A stretch of 64,000 nt of DNA from Selaginella moellendorffii (GCF_000143415.4 NW_003314401.1:242987-306986); one strand, 5' to 3'; numbered from the stretch's first letter, positions 22,042 to 32,984 are shown. Numbers and translations: made by a program. The notes: generated by a model not told the origin, from the letters alone.

Positions 22042-22859
22042 CACAACTTCTACTGCCTCTGGATGACACGCTATCTGAAGAGCAAAAAAAAGCAAACACA
22101 AGAGAAAAAAAATATGAGAAAAAACAACTGAGCAAATTGAAGTACCTGTACAATTCCTTCGTCCCCAACGACAATCTCTGGATTTTCGTCAAGATCAGCA
22201 ATGGCTTCTTTTAATTCGGTCTCGAATCCCAACCATGCTTGGTTTGAATCTCCTGACCTGTTGATTGGCAGTGTAAGCTCGTATAAACAGATACGACGGC
22301 TGACCAATTCGTAGTTTACCTGATCAGCAACAAGTGTAACGTTTGAGCCAGCAGCCAGGCCAACAACTTTGAATCTGTCAGGGTTTTCCGAGATGATGTC
22401 AAGTGTGTGGCACAACACCACGTTAGCATCCTCATCGCTTGCATAGGAAACGAAGGAAAACAGGGATTCTAACCTGTGTGCCGATGGAGCCCGTGGATCC
22501 AAGAAGTGAAATGGGCTTTGGTCCATCCCAGGATTTTTTCCTAGCTCCATCCACCATTGCTCTGGCCAAGCTGAGGGAGGATCATTTGACGAGCAGCGTA
22601 TCTTAGAGGAACCAGCATTTCTTGGGTACTCCTGCGTACTGGAGGAGGTACCACATTGAGCGCCTGCAAACATGCACGAATGAGCACTGTCGCTGTCGAA
22701 AACGTGTCTCACGCACCTGTTACTGCCAATTTCCTTCCTGTGAAACACGACCTGGAGCTCGAGCTCAGCTGCTGCAAATCCCCCTAGAAAGAAATTTCCA
22801 CATCCATGAGAAATCCCAGCTCCAGAAAAGCATTTGCTAAAGACAGCCTCCAAAGCCAT
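22042..22859 (-). pseudogene. DXR 5' half (transit peptide and NADPH-binding domain), decayed
   Basis: DXR catalyses the first committed step of plastid isoprenoid (MEP) synthesis. Read on the minus strand, this block has a transit-peptide-like start [11 protein letters not shown], a short intron, then [12 protein letters not shown]. In a shifted frame comes [19 protein letters not shown] with the GSTGSIG NADPH motif, then [20 protein letters not shown] and [15 protein letters not shown], and finally ACHPEAVEVV. Damage includes a frameshift just before the GSTGSIG exon, loss of the AG acceptor before TLDIISENP and a small deletion before ELKEAIADL. It is a dead copy. The matching 3' half lies upstream in minus-strand order, at 25730-26772. 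Confidence 0.85.
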
Positions 22860-22929
22860 CGGCAGCTCCCAGAAATCACTAGACGCGCGGTCAATCGCTC
22901 GGAATATCGCAGCGGCAATGCATACAAAC

Positions 22930-23220
22930 CAAGAGCCCTAAACTTAGCACTACTGGCTGACATCCTGGGAAGAGTTGGGAAGTTAACGGAGGCTCATGAG
23001 TTGCTGAATTCGATGCCTCTCAGGCCTGGAGCTATCGGCTGGACATCCTTCGTTGGAGCTTGCATCACACACTCGGATGGCATTAGCTCCGGAGTCGAGG
23101 GAGTGGAGAATGTTTAGAGACGACTCACTCCAAAAGTCTGGGGAAGCACTTGCCTTACGTGATGCTGGCGAACGTTTTGAAGGAAACACCAACATATGCT
23201 ATAGGTAGACGGGTTTTTGC
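22930..23220 (+). pseudogene. PPR E-domain fragment
   Basis: LLADILGRVGKLTEAHELLN and AIGWTSFVGAC match the end of PLS-class PPR proteins and the start of the E domain. A frame-shifted KHLPYVMLANVL follows near 23145. No repeats precede it, so it is a detached fragment. Confidence 0.7.
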
Positions 23221-23338
23221 TTTATTCTTTTTGTTCTTGGCAGGGATGGATTACGGTTAGACATTCGAGGCGCTCTCCCTGAGTTTTTAACTCAACCTTC
23301 TTTGTGTACAGTCACAACTCCTTTCACCACTGTAGGAT

Positions 23339-23883
23339 CTACTTTTTACAATTGATGCAGGTGATCTTGAAAGTCCAGTCCGTGCCCTCCATGATCCATT
23401 CTATGTCTTTGATACTGAGAAAATAGAAAAATAAATGTTGTAAAAAAAATATCATCTATAAATCAAATACCTCGTGATCACAAAATGATACAAAAGGCCA
23501 CTCATAGAACTCAACTTGTGGAACCCAGCTTGTGATGATAGAATACCGTGGCCATGTGATTTTGGAATACTTCCAAGTCCACCAAAGATCAGCACCATTT
23601 CAAGTGGGATAATGTCTCTTAAAATTCAATGCTGAATAAATAGAAAGCAATAAAACACATAAAACATACCTCTCAAAGTAGCAGTGTAACATACATGGTA
23701 TCCTGGAATCTCCTTAGCTTTGTGAGCCTTCATCATTTTCTCATCCGCCAAGCATCTACGGTGGGTAGAGCAAAAGTAGCCGTCCTTGTGGTAAATCACA
23801 CCAGTCAAGGTATGGTGTATTCTAACTCCCATACCTTTGTATGGCTGGATGCCATTTGGAAAAAATTCGGCGGGAAAAGCCAT
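23339..23883 (-). CDS. Small hypothetical protein, three exons
   Basis: I do not recognise this gene. Exons 23670-23883, 23471-23615 and 23339-23414 join in frame through typical short introns. They encode about 145 residues beginning MAFPAEFFPNGIQPYKGMG and ending WTFKITCINCKK. The N-terminal part has CSTHRRCLADEKMMKAHKAK, rich in Lys and His, and there are scattered cysteines. The start is uncertain because the frame is open upstream. The gene lies within the inserted DXR-containing block. Confidence 0.4.
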
Positions 23884-24234
23884 TGTTTCGAGCACGTGAA
23901 CATTGTTCTCCTGGGATCCGTGGTCTATATACCACTCCTTGTATCAATCGTCAAAATTGAAAGCCTGTACTGTAGTAGCTGTAAGCAGTGAGAGACGAAA
24001 AATGAACTATGCCAATCAATACCAAGCAGCTTCTCGGATAGCACAAAGTCCAAGAGCTCCTCGCGCATGAGAGTGTAAGCCATAGATCCAGATGAACCCT
24101 AGATAATTAGGTTGAGGTCTTGAGCATGGTTACCGGGTGATGATGGTGAGTGGGAGATTGTCTCTGATCCAGGGCTGGAGCTGTTTCCATCGGCTAAAGG
24201 TTCAGCGGTTAAAGTAGCAAATAGGATAGAGGAG

Positions 24235-25086
24235 ATGGATGATTCAAAAACCTGGGTCCTCGTTCACAGAGGCAATGGCACAGACGATTGCACATTAGCA
24301 TGGAGCCCGTGTGATGGAGAACGTCTCATGATCCCGGAGCAGTTAATTGGAAGCCATGGCCTACGCTTGGCCCCTTCCTGCCACGAAATGGGTCCATTCT
24401 CTTTGCTGCTCAACAGATATCATGATCAGCTCTACGTTGCGTACATGGCAATCCACGGTTGCTTTCTCTACGTCTCCTCCACCGGGAGCTGGCAGCCTCT
24501 GTTAGATGTTGAAGGGAAAGAAGACGTCGAGCTTGAGTTAATGGATGCTCAAGAGGTGAGGGAGATTGGAAATACGTACATTCCATCCGTCCACTACAAC
24601 CCCAAGAATCGATCATACAAGGGCTTGCCGGCGGCGCCAGATAATGTTCGTCCTAAGGGTTTCCACTGGCACGAGGGCAGCTTCTACATGATGTCTTGCA
24701 TACCTTTTGAAGAGTTTCAGGTCTTCAGCTGGCAGGGTGGTGAAGAAGGGTGGCAAAAAGTTGCTACACATCCCATATACCAGGATGGGGTTGACAGATT
24801 AGGTGGTGACTTGTTTTGGTTTACGGCAGGTGGTCGCTACGCTTGCATATCTCAGGGGAATATAAGCTATCCGGATGTAGACTCTGGTCGCTTCATTGTG
24901 GTCTACGACTTGGAGGAGAGGCAGTGGCATTACCACACCATGCATGCTGATTCTGGATTTGGTATTCCAAATGTTGTTGTGTGCAACCGCGCTCCAGAGC
25001 TTGGTGATTTGGAGGCTACCACCTTCAATGTAGTGTGGGCTCAAGATCGTGTACTTCTGCAGCTACCGCCCATTTCTTCTGCATGA
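24235..25086 (+). CDS. Uncharacterised 283-residue protein, possibly kelch/F-box-associated-like propeller
   Basis: An intact intron-less ORF of 283 residues. The pattern of short beta-rich segments with recurring aromatic and glycine motifs (LYVAYMAIHGCFLYVSSTGS, FHWHEGSFYMMSC, FQVFSWQGGEEGWQKV, RFIVVYDLEERQWH) looks like the beta-propeller half of plant F-box/kelch proteins, but no F-box precedes it. It sits between a hypothetical gene and a dead syntaxin fragment inside the DXR insert, yet is undamaged. A ubiquitin-ligase role cannot be claimed without the F-box. Confidence 0.65.
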   Translation: MDDSKTWVLVHRGNGTDDCTLAWSPCDGERLMIPEQLIGSHGLRLAPSCHEMGPFSLLLNRYHDQLYVAYMAIHGCFLYVSSTGSWQPLLDVEGKEDVELELMDAQEVREIGNTYIPSVHYNPKNRSYKGLPAAPDNVRPKGFHWHEGSFYMMSCIPFEEFQVFSWQGGEEGWQKVATHPIYQDGVDRLGGDLFWFTAGGRYACISQGNISYPDVDSGRFIVVYDLEERQWHYHTMHADSGFGIPNVVVCNRAPELGDLEATTFNVVWAQDRVLLQLPPISSA

Positions 25087-25229
25087 CTTTTGATGCAATA
25101 GCATGATAATGCTTGTTGTTTAGATTGAAATCCAACTCGTGAAAGTTGGATGAACTTCGGGCATACATGAGTTTGCCACATTTACATTTACATTTTGGAT
25201 GATCAAGTTTGAGAGGCGAGTGACATGTT

Positions 25230-25600
25230 CAAGTTTGTCTGTCAGATCTTGTCTATTGGACGGTGCAGCACAAGACCATCAAGAGTCGAGACCGGTGTTC
25301 GTCCAGAGGGCGATCCAGTACGAGGAGATCCGGGAGAGGGAAAGGAGATCAAGAAAAACTTGCTGGAACTCCACCAGATTTTTCTCGACATGGCTGTGCT
25401 GGTGGAAGCTCATTGAGATATGATTGCATGGCGGCCAACTACGTGGACAGGGAACTCGCAGCCACTATGCCAAGCAGCACCAGAGGAGCTCCCGGAAGTG
25501 CACGCTCATTGCGATCATCCTGCTGCTGCTGGTGCTCATGGTTACGACTCGGTTGCCAGCAACCACCATTCTTCCTCGCGTGATAACAAGAAAGATCCAC
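25230..25600 (+). pseudogene. Syntaxin (SYP1-type Qa-SNARE) C-terminal fragment, frameshifted
   Basis: One frame reads IKKNLLELHQIFLDMAVLVE, the core of the Qa-SNARE motif. After a gap and a one-base loss in the codons for YVDRG, another frame reads HYAKQHQRSSRKCTLIAIIL followed by a Leu-rich transmembrane anchor. Both are typical of plant SYP1 syntaxins. No N-terminal Habc domain is present and the reading frame is broken, so this is a dead fragment. Confidence 0.8.
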
Positions 25601-25729
25601 TGACTTTGAGACCTCCAGCGTACATTCTTGGACCCTGTCCCTGACTACGAAGCTGGAAGAAACGTTTTACGAATTAAGTCGATCGAGAACCGCAAGCAAC
25701 AAGAGCTTTTAGTTCAAAGAACAGAGGTG

Positions 25730-26772
25730 TATATATATTCTCATACCAGAGAGGCCCGTGCCGCGACTTCCGCAGCGTAAATCCGGGCCCATTGGTCGGA
25801 TGCGAGGATAACATCCAGGCTTGGCTCCTTGACAAAATCTCACTTGTGCGTTTCGCAAGTCTTCTCGATCAATCTGATGATGTCGAAATAACCAATCATG
25901 AGAAAAGAATCCTTGGAAACCAACTATTTTGCTTACTTCTCGTCTAGGAAGAGCTCCACTGCTTTCTCGTTGGCCGCGCTCATGACTCCTGTCATGGTTC
26001 CTCCCATTCTTCCAGCTGCATAGGATATGTCCATGGATGGATCCTTTGCTCAGTCGGGGGCTTTGAACGTTAGCGATCCAGTCCTGTTTCAAAGCTCCGG
26101 TGTGAATAAATGTTTCCAAAGGACAAGGTGATAAAATGTGAAGCTTACTTGACAAAATCAAGCCTTGGCCAGGTGATTTCTGAGCATGGAATCCTATCCG
26201 GCCAAGAGAGTGTGTAAAGAATAGGTAGTCGCATGTCAGGCCACCCCAATTGCACCAGAATGGAGGAATCCTGTATTTGACTAGATGTGTTAGTTGTGTG
26301 TTGACGCAGCATTCAACTAATATTACCTATGGCTTGATTATGGAGGGTATAATCGATTGGGGATGGATAACAATGTCAATGTCATCATAGTCAGCTCCAA
26401 ACAAATAGTGAGCTTCAATGACCTCGAGTCCCTGCCAGCAGAAGATGTTAGTTCAGCAGACAAAATATCAGCTTATAAAAAAGTTTTTTATACCTTGTTC
26501 ATCAAGGTTGCCGAATCCACTGTAATTTTCTTTCCTATACTTAAGTTTGGATGTTTCGGTTTGACGTCCTTGAGCCTTTTCACTGGCCAGTCCCTGATTT
26601 TTAAAGAGAAGTTCAGTTTGGATTGGTAAAGTATAACGATGAGAGAAATCCTATGCATTCCGCCCTCTGGAAGCCCCTGAATGCACTGAAATACGCATGG
26701 TTGAATGTTAGAAACAAGCACTGTTGGAGGAAAGAAAATACATCACCTGGAAAATTGCGGAATGTTCTGAGT
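25730..26772 (-). pseudogene. DXR 3' half, decayed
   Basis: On the minus strand, exons read [31 protein letters not shown] with [14 protein letters not shown], and near the end LTFKAPD, then [20 protein letters not shown] and [12 protein letters not shown], then DIIRLIEKTCETHK and a short tail. In-frame TGA codons interrupt after KAPD and after ETHK, so it is a pseudogene. It begins at 26772 exactly where the fragment ending at 21813 stops. Together with the 5' half this makes a circularly permuted DXR locus. Confidence 0.85.
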
Positions 26773-27075
26773 ACACTGTCAAGCTCCGGGGCTTTGTGAC
26801 CAAGCTGTGTGGGAAACCGCTGGAAGTAAAAGGGCTTGTCTGCTTCAACCGCTTCATCATCCTCAACAGAAAGCAGATCACCAAGGAAGACTTGCTCTTA
26901 TGCTTTCTGGTCAGTGTGGCGATCATACCGCAACGGAACCAGGAAGCGTAGGATGCACTGCTTCCTGTGCTGATGCCAGGGCCAGATGAGATGTATGAGC
27001 TTCGTGATGACAGAATGCGAGCCGGGTTCAGATTCGAATCAGAGACACCTACTCTGTGAACACTCAGAAGCTTGC
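26773..27075 (+). pseudogene. Crinkler-like NTPase gene, right part
   Basis: The plus strand resumes the NTPase gene with FVTKLCGKPLEVKGLVCFNR, FIILNRKQITKEDLLLC and, in another frame, MPGPDEMYELRDDRMRAGFR. The same stretch is present in the duplicate at about 29745-29975 directly joined to sequence that here lies left of the insert, which identifies it as the split gene's continuation. Confidence 0.6.
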
Positions 27076-27960
27076 CAAGGCTGCATTGGAGTATGCTCTC
27101 TTTCTCACTCGCTTTTAATCACCAGTGTTCATTGCAGGGGGGAAGCTCCGGTTTCAGAAGCCAGCTCCAGCCAGGCTCCGGTTCCAGGAGTCATCTCTAG
27201 CCATGGTCCAGAAGCCAGCCCCTGCCAAGTTCCACAGGTCCTCCCTGAGGCTGGCAAGGGACTGCTCCAACACATGGACGTGGATCCGGATGAAGTTCCC
27301 CATAGTCCTGTGCATAGCTGCACGAAAATGAAACAGCAGAGTCTGCGTGCTGAAGATGATGACGATCATGACAAACTCAAGGATTCAACATATAGAGATA
27401 AAGAAAATGACAGTGATGAGAATGAAAGTCATCAGGGGGAGCCATCTCGAAAGAAGAGGCAAGTTGTCATGGAATTGCCATCTACATGCATTTGGGAGGA
27501 TGTAAGAAGTCATCAGTCAAAATTTCAGAAGACGGTAGAGTGTTGATTTTACACAAATTTGCATATTTATTTCTTGGGGTAAGTGGATATAAACATGTTT
27601 GGATAGCTCATTTTTATATTTTTGTGCATGAAAAACTTCTTAATGCTCTTATGCAATTGTGCACAGCATATTTTAAAATGGAAGATCATTTCATAAGGAG
27701 ACGAGGGGACATTTTGAATTATTTTAAATTGCCCAAGTCAAAGGTAGAGCAGGTTTAGTGCAGTTCGAGAGATGTTGGATTGCCAACTTAATCACTGAAA
27801 TTGTTTGCTGCAAGAGGGACAGCATGCGTAAATAAAGCTTATTTTCCGCTTTACATTCTTCTGGGCATTCTCTAACAACCTGGTATAAGAAAAGGAACAG
27901 ACTGAACTAGTTCCTCTATATTTGACAGCTGTTTTTGTGGGCCATGTCAAAGCTAATTTT
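27076..27960 (+). other. Unrecognised sequence with possible exons
   Basis: A plus-strand frame from about 27140 to 27546 encodes a Ser/Pro-rich then acidic segment (DEDDDHDK-like, KENDSDENESHQGE) and SRKKRQVVMELPS. A second frame at about 27620-27758 ends YFKLPKSKVEQV. It could be the tail of the NTPase gene or an unrelated gene. I cannot assign a function, and the last 200 bp hold nothing I recognise. Confidence 0.3.
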
Positions 27961-27984
27961 CTGCACCCTGGATGAGAAAGTTGA

Positions 27985-29115
27985 GGAGGAGCTTCCTCTG
28001 GCGTTCGCGTCCGAGAAAGATGAACTCGAGGGGTTCAAGGTGATTCAGGAGGAGAATTACTTGATGTGATCAAGAATGAGAGGGAAGTTCTTCTCAAGGT
28101 TCAGCTGATTGAAAGAGGTATAAACGATTTCCGGGCATGTCAACAAGACTTAATGACTGAATCTGACGAGCTTAGGAACTAGGAGAAGTCGGAGTCTCAA
28201 TGAAAGGAAGGACAGGCTTACGAAGGAAATTGAGTAAAACGCAGTCAATGAAGTGGCTGCATGACGAGGCGAAACGGCTAAGCAGGAAAAGCGAGAGCTC
28301 CGTGAGTGGGTGGACAGGGAAATGGAGACCTTGGCACTTGAAAGGGAAGCTGCATACTAGAGAGGTGATTTTGTCTAGGCTCGAAAGGGAGGGGAAGAGC
28401 TGATCAGTGATGTTGATCTGCGGCACATAATTGAACATGGCCAAGAAAGTGGGGGTGAAGAAGCAAGCAGAGGAGCGAGAATATACATGAGTTACAAGTT
28501 TAGATGGAGAAGCTGGAGGAGCAACAAGAAGCTTCTTGCAAGCATTGCAAGAAGCAGAGAGGCAGAGGAAGCTAAAGGAGGACCTAAAGATGTCAGAGCA
28601 GCAACCTTCACAAAAGGTTGGGGAAGCCATGTCCGCTTTGTCCAAAAACGATTTGCAGCTGGGAACCATGCATTTCTCAGGGTGGCGAGGGACAAAGTGC
28701 CAGTAGCAGATGTGGACCAAGCAGAACTGACAGTTGGGAAGAAGAGGCAACTGGAAGAGAGTGAAGGTAGTGAACCCCGAGGCGACAGCCAGTCGAAGGA
28801 AAAAGAAGAAACAGCGGGAAGCGTCACAGTCTGTGATGAATGGCGATCTGTACAACTCACAAGGTAATTAGTCTAAAACACTTGTCGTCCTAATGCGCTT
28901 TACCGATTTCAGTGCAAGTAACTGGCAACACAAGGAACTTCGAAATCGCAGAAGAGTAAAGACCCCCTACGGTAAGATATCCATCCTCTTTTGTGCGTGA
29001 GGTTTTAGCCGCTTGTAACGGGAGAACAAGGATGGAACAAGGATGTAGCTACAGTAGGCAACCAAGACTTGGGGCGCACATCATCTTAAGAAGAAGGCAT
29101 GAGTGAAGGGGGTGA
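27985..29115 (+). pseudogene. Decayed copy of the CRWN gene tail
   Basis: This stretch aligns with 18266-20160 of the CRWN gene. Shared segments include the FASEKDELEG region, KWLHDEA-RLS, WTGKW-METLALERE at nucleotide level, the KVPVADVDQAELTVGKK block and the intron junction CGCTTTACCGATTTCAGTGC. It is riddled with deletions, stops and frameshifts and lacks the head and the first two thirds of the coiled coil. It is non-functional. Confidence 0.85.
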
Positions 29116-29259
29116 TTCGCAGACGTTTATTTGAATTATTATCGCCCATCCGCAATGAGAATTTGATTTAATCACTATTTTAAATCTATACTCCAATAAT
29201 GCCGTGTTGGGGTATGATGTCAAACTCCCACGCCATCCCCATCGTCGGGTTCTTGTGCA

Positions 29260-29975
29260 CGATGTTTAAGTGGTATGTACGCAAATTGGCTGCCTATGTG
29301 GCTCTTTGCACTTCTTGCAAGCCAGCAGGACGCTCATGAAAAACTGGCCCAGGGTAAATCGATCTCTTCCCTTTGCTAGAGAGCTCTGGCATGCTGTCCC
29401 TTGCTGTCAAGAACCATAAGAGAGCTGACTATACGTGTCCTTTCTCAAGATCGGGTTTACAGGCAGACATCCCAGATTGAAGTGCTACACATGGCCAGCA
29501 GCTGATTGATAGGATTCTCGCCAGTCTAACTCGCATGAAATCTCCAGAGGAGTAGGATGAAGGAGCAGTCGGAGCCACATTTAATGGAGGAGACGTGGCT
29601 AGCTATCTTCTCTCCGCTGACTTTGTTCGTTCCTCCAGCTACCTGTACTCAGTGGGGAGGTGCTGAAGGCGGTGTCCGAGTCCAAACCGGTTCCCTGGAG
29701 GTGGTGCAGCGGATTTTTAAGCAAGTGTGCTGCTTCTGGCAATAGAAAGTGACAATAAGTCTTTGTGACCAAGCTGTGTTTGGTTTCGCATTCCTCAACA
29801 GAAAGCAGATGACTTGCTCTTGGGCACTGTGGCAATTATACTGCAATGGAAGGAAACTTACGATGCACTGCTTCCCTTCCCGTGCTGATGCCAGGGCCGG
29901 ATGGACAGACGAGCTTCGAGCCGTGCCGGTTCACATTCGAAACAGGGCAGTGAAGCTTGCCGGAGTCGCACGGCA
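29260..29975 (+). pseudogene. Condensed copy of the Crinkler-like NTPase gene
   Basis: Segments align in order with 20415-20520, 20880-21300, the inverted fragment at 21886-22041 and 26773-27050, with large internal deletions. Examples are the EWMKEQSEPH codons, the GGGGAGGTGCTGAAGGCGGT stretch and TTTGTGACCAAGCTG. It lacks all DXR, PPR and syntaxin sequence, so it represents the arrangement without the insert. No intact frame remains. Confidence 0.8.
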
Positions 29976-30069
29976 ACCGCACCACGTCACGGACGCGGAT
30001 TCCAGCCGCGTAAATGGTCTTCAAAGGGATTTAATTTAAGCTAGGGTTGATACTATTTGGCGATCGGCG

Positions 30070-30531
30070 ATGGCTTCCAGTGGCGACGAGGCCTATGCGG
30101 CTGCCTATCAACGATACGCGGAGGCGGGGTTTGTGTCCGGCGGCGGCGACGAGGAGGGGTGGCAGTCGGGTTTGTGCGATTGCTTGACGGACATCCCCAC
30201 TTGTGTCTTGGGCTGTTTGTGCCCCTGTGTGGCGCTGGGAAGGAACGTGGAGATTCTCGACGGGGGCCAGACTTCGTGCGTGGCTGCCTGTCTGCTCTGG
30301 TTCCTCCTCCAGTCGTGCCTGTGCGGATGCGCATACTCGTGCTGGTACAGGCGCAAGCTGCGATCCGTGTTCCACCTCCCAGAGTCTCCTCTCTGTGACT
30401 GCTGCGTCCACTGCCTGTGCTTCCCCTGCGCCTTCTGTCAAGAGGCCCGAGAGATCGACTTGCGCAGCAAGAGGCTTGTGGCCACCCTGCCTCCCCAGCG
30501 CCAGTACTTCACCAGGACGTGCTCCTTCTAG
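30070..30531 (+). CDS. PLAC8 / FW2.2-like (PCR family) cysteine-rich membrane protein
   Basis: A single-exon protein of 153 residues with the PLAC8 signature. GLCDCLTDIPTCVLGCLCPC provides the CCxxxxCPC-like cysteine cluster, followed by a hydrophobic segment (CVAACLLWFLLQSCLCGCAY) and then SPLCDCCVHCLCFPCAFCQE and EARE-DLR. Family members sit in the plasma membrane and affect metal tolerance (PCR) or organ size (FW2.2/CNR). Which applies here cannot be read from sequence. Its stop TAG overlaps the stop of the convergent helicase gene within one CTAG. Confidence 0.9.
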   Translation: MASSGDEAYAAAYQRYAEAGFVSGGGDEEGWQSGLCDCLTDIPTCVLGCLCPCVALGRNVEILDGGQTSCVAACLLWFLLQSCLCGCAYSCWYRRKLRSVFHLPESPLCDCCVHCLCFPCAFCQEAREIDLRSKRLVATLPPQRQYFTRTCSF

Positions 30532-32526
30532 CGCTTCTTCGACTGCTTCCTCTTTCCAGCCACATAGCCACCATCGTCTGCCTCATCGTCGTCGCCGTTC
30601 CGCCGCTTCTTGGATTTCTTGGACGCGTCCTTCTCTCGGATGTGCTGCACACACACAAGAAAATGTAATCCAACCAACCAGTACATAGAATAAAGAAGAG
30701 TACAAACCATTGCAGCTAGTCTCTGCGCCTCACTGACGCGCTCCTCGAGTAACAAGACCTCGTCCGCCTTTGCTGGAAACTCGGGGAGAGTCATGCCTGA
30801 CAAGCAGTGTTAGAACAAACAAGAGGTCCATGATCACTTACCAATCAAGTCCTCTATCCTCTTGTACAGGTCCACGTCGTACTGGGTGACAATGGATATT
30901 GCACGCCCGGACCTCCCAGCTCGGGCCGTTCTTCCTACGCGATGTATGTAATCCTGCAAAAGCCAGGGGAGAGAAAGGGAGAGTCAGGAGCAGCTGATAA
31001 TATCTTATGAAACTTGCCTTGGAGTTTGTTGGTATGTCGTAGTTGATGACCACATCCACAGATGGGATGTCGAGGCCACGACTGGCGACGTCAGTACATA
31101 TGAGCAGGTTTCTGTCGCCAGCTTTGAACTTCAACAAGGCACCCGAGCGCTTGGACTGCACAAGAGGAAACCTGTGAGCTCATCTCTGTTTGGTTGGATA
31201 GACGAACCAAGACCCCTTACCTGGCTCATCTGGCCGCTGATGGGGATAGCACCGAATCCAAGGCTACGGAGAATCAATGCCAGCCGCCTCGTGCTGTCAC
31301 AGGTTCTTGTGAAAACCATTGCCGTACTCCCCGCCATCTCGTTTAGCAGGAATACAAAGTAACAGTCCTGGCCAATGTGGACAAGAGACAAAACTCAAAC
31401 AGCAAGAACACGGGTGCAAACCTTGTGCTTGGCAGGAACAAAGACATACTCTTGTTTCAGGGTAAGAGCGGTAGTGTATTTGGAGGAGACTTCCACCTGC
31501 AATGCACTTGTCTCAAGTATCTGGCAACCGCAAACAGGCAACACAAACCTTTGTCGGATTTCGAAGACAGGCTCGTTGAAGTTTTGCCACCTGCTCGTAC
31601 GTTGAACATGAACGGAACGAGAAAAAAGCAGGAGACAAAGCGCACCTTGTTTGTCATTGTAGCAGAGAAGAGGAACGTCTTCCTCTCCCGAGGGACAACC
31701 TTGAGGATCTCATCGACCTCCTTCTCGAAATCGTTGTGCAGGATCTTGTCCGCTTCATCAAGCACCTGATCACAAAGAAGCACGGACCTTAAGGGAAGAA
31801 AAGGTGTGTCATGTCATCTTTACCAGGTACTTGACGTTTCGCAAGCTAAAGCCTTTTGTGTTTGTGAGGTGATCCAGCAGCCTTCCAGGTGTGGCTACCT
31901 GGTGGAAAGAGGAGTGTCGTAAGAAAGCTCGGTGCTTGCGTGCAGAGAACATACCACAATATGCGGGTTCTTGCCCAGCGCAACAGCCTGATCCACCATA
32001 GAGACGCCTCCAACAATCTGTCCACGAGCAAGCACGCAACAAGGAACTGACGAAAACAGGTGATAGAGCAACTCTTACAGCCACGCTCCTGACGCCGATT
32101 TGTGATCCTAGCGCTTCAAACTGCTCCGATATCTGGATGGCCAGCTCCCTGCATTTGATGATCCATCCAGGTAATTAGTTCTCCTCGCCTGTGCTCTCTT
32201 ACCTGGTGGGAGACAGGACGCACGCAAAGAATGGGTGGCATTGCTGGAACAGCGCTTGAAGTATAGGCAGCGCGAAAGCCGCTGTCTTCCCGGATCCAGT
32301 CTGCGCGAGGCCGATCAAGTCCCGGCCTGTCAGCAACAAGCGTGGAGAGATTGAACACACACGCGCACGAACAAGACACACACAAACCTTGCAGAGCCAG
32401 CGGGAGCGCCTCCACCTGGATGGGCGTGGGTGCCTTCCATCCGAGCTTGGTGCAGGCGTCTACAAGCTCCTCGCGCACTCCCAGCTCCCCAAAGCTGGGC
32501 ACCGCCGCCGCCGCTGCCATACACAC
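30528..32526 (-). CDS. DEAD-box RNA helicase, RH10 / DDX47 / Rrp3 type
   Basis: An ATP-dependent helicase of the Rrp3/DDX47 clade, whose members act in 18S rRNA maturation in the nucleolus. Reading the minus strand through short introns I see, in order: [19 protein letters not shown] with the Q motif [13 protein letters not shown] (motif I), SPTR (Ia), [10 protein letters not shown] (Ib), [12 protein letters not shown] (DEAD box), LFSATMTNK (SAT), [10 protein letters not shown] and PISGQMSQ (IV region), [20 protein letters not shown] (V) and a VGRTAR-type motif VI near 30910-30945. The C-terminus is a basic Lys-rich tail ending KRKQSKKR. All catalytic motifs are present. Starts at 32526 or 32520 lie 35 to 41 bp from the divergent RPC11 start. 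Confidence 0.93.
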
Positions 32527-32561
32527 TAGAGCTTCTTAGGGATCCTGTTTAGGGTTCCCCG

Positions 32562-32984
32562 ATGGAGTTTTGCCCGACATGCTCGAGCCTGCTGCTGGTG
32601 GAGCACGCTGGCAGGCTGAGATACTTTTGCCCCACCTGTGCATACATTTTCGGCGTGGACCTCAAGGTTTGCTCTCCTGCTTTCTCTCCTCGTTCACGCC
32701 TCTTCCCTCTCAGATCAGCAAGCCGATCCCTCTCAAGAACAAGGAGGTTGACGACGTTATGGGGGGAGAAGACGCATGGAAGAATTGCGATCGCACACCA
32801 GGTATGTGTGTGTGAATGAGCTCTGAGCTTCTTACAACCGTGGGGCTGGACAGTTACCTGTGCCAAGTGCAACTATGGGCATGCCTACTTTATGCTGGTC
32901 CAGATCAGATCGGCGGACGAGCCAAGCACAGCCTTTTACAGGTGCTGCAATCCAAACTGCTCGTTCCGGTGGAGAGAAGACTAA
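32562..32984 (+). CDS. RNA polymerase III subunit RPC11 (C11 / POLR3K / RPC10)
   Basis: A small Pol III subunit needed for transcript cleavage and termination. Exons 32562-32666, 32714-32801 and 32854-32984 (105, 88 and 131 nt) give 107 residues, the family length. The N-terminal zinc ribbon is FCPTCSSLLL and YFCPTCAYIF. The linker has NKEVDDVMGGEDAWKN. The C-terminal TFIIS-like ribbon has TCAKCNYGHAYFMLVQIRSA with DEPSTAFYRCCNPNC, including the catalytic acidic hairpin RSADEP. Nothing is missing. It converges on NDUFB9, with 74 bp between stops. Confidence 0.95.

Noticed and set aside
21664-26772. Pack-MULE or Helitron gene capture
   Set aside because: Several gene fragments are present, but I see no terminal inverted repeats or Helitron ends, while the precise DXR permutation explains both borders.
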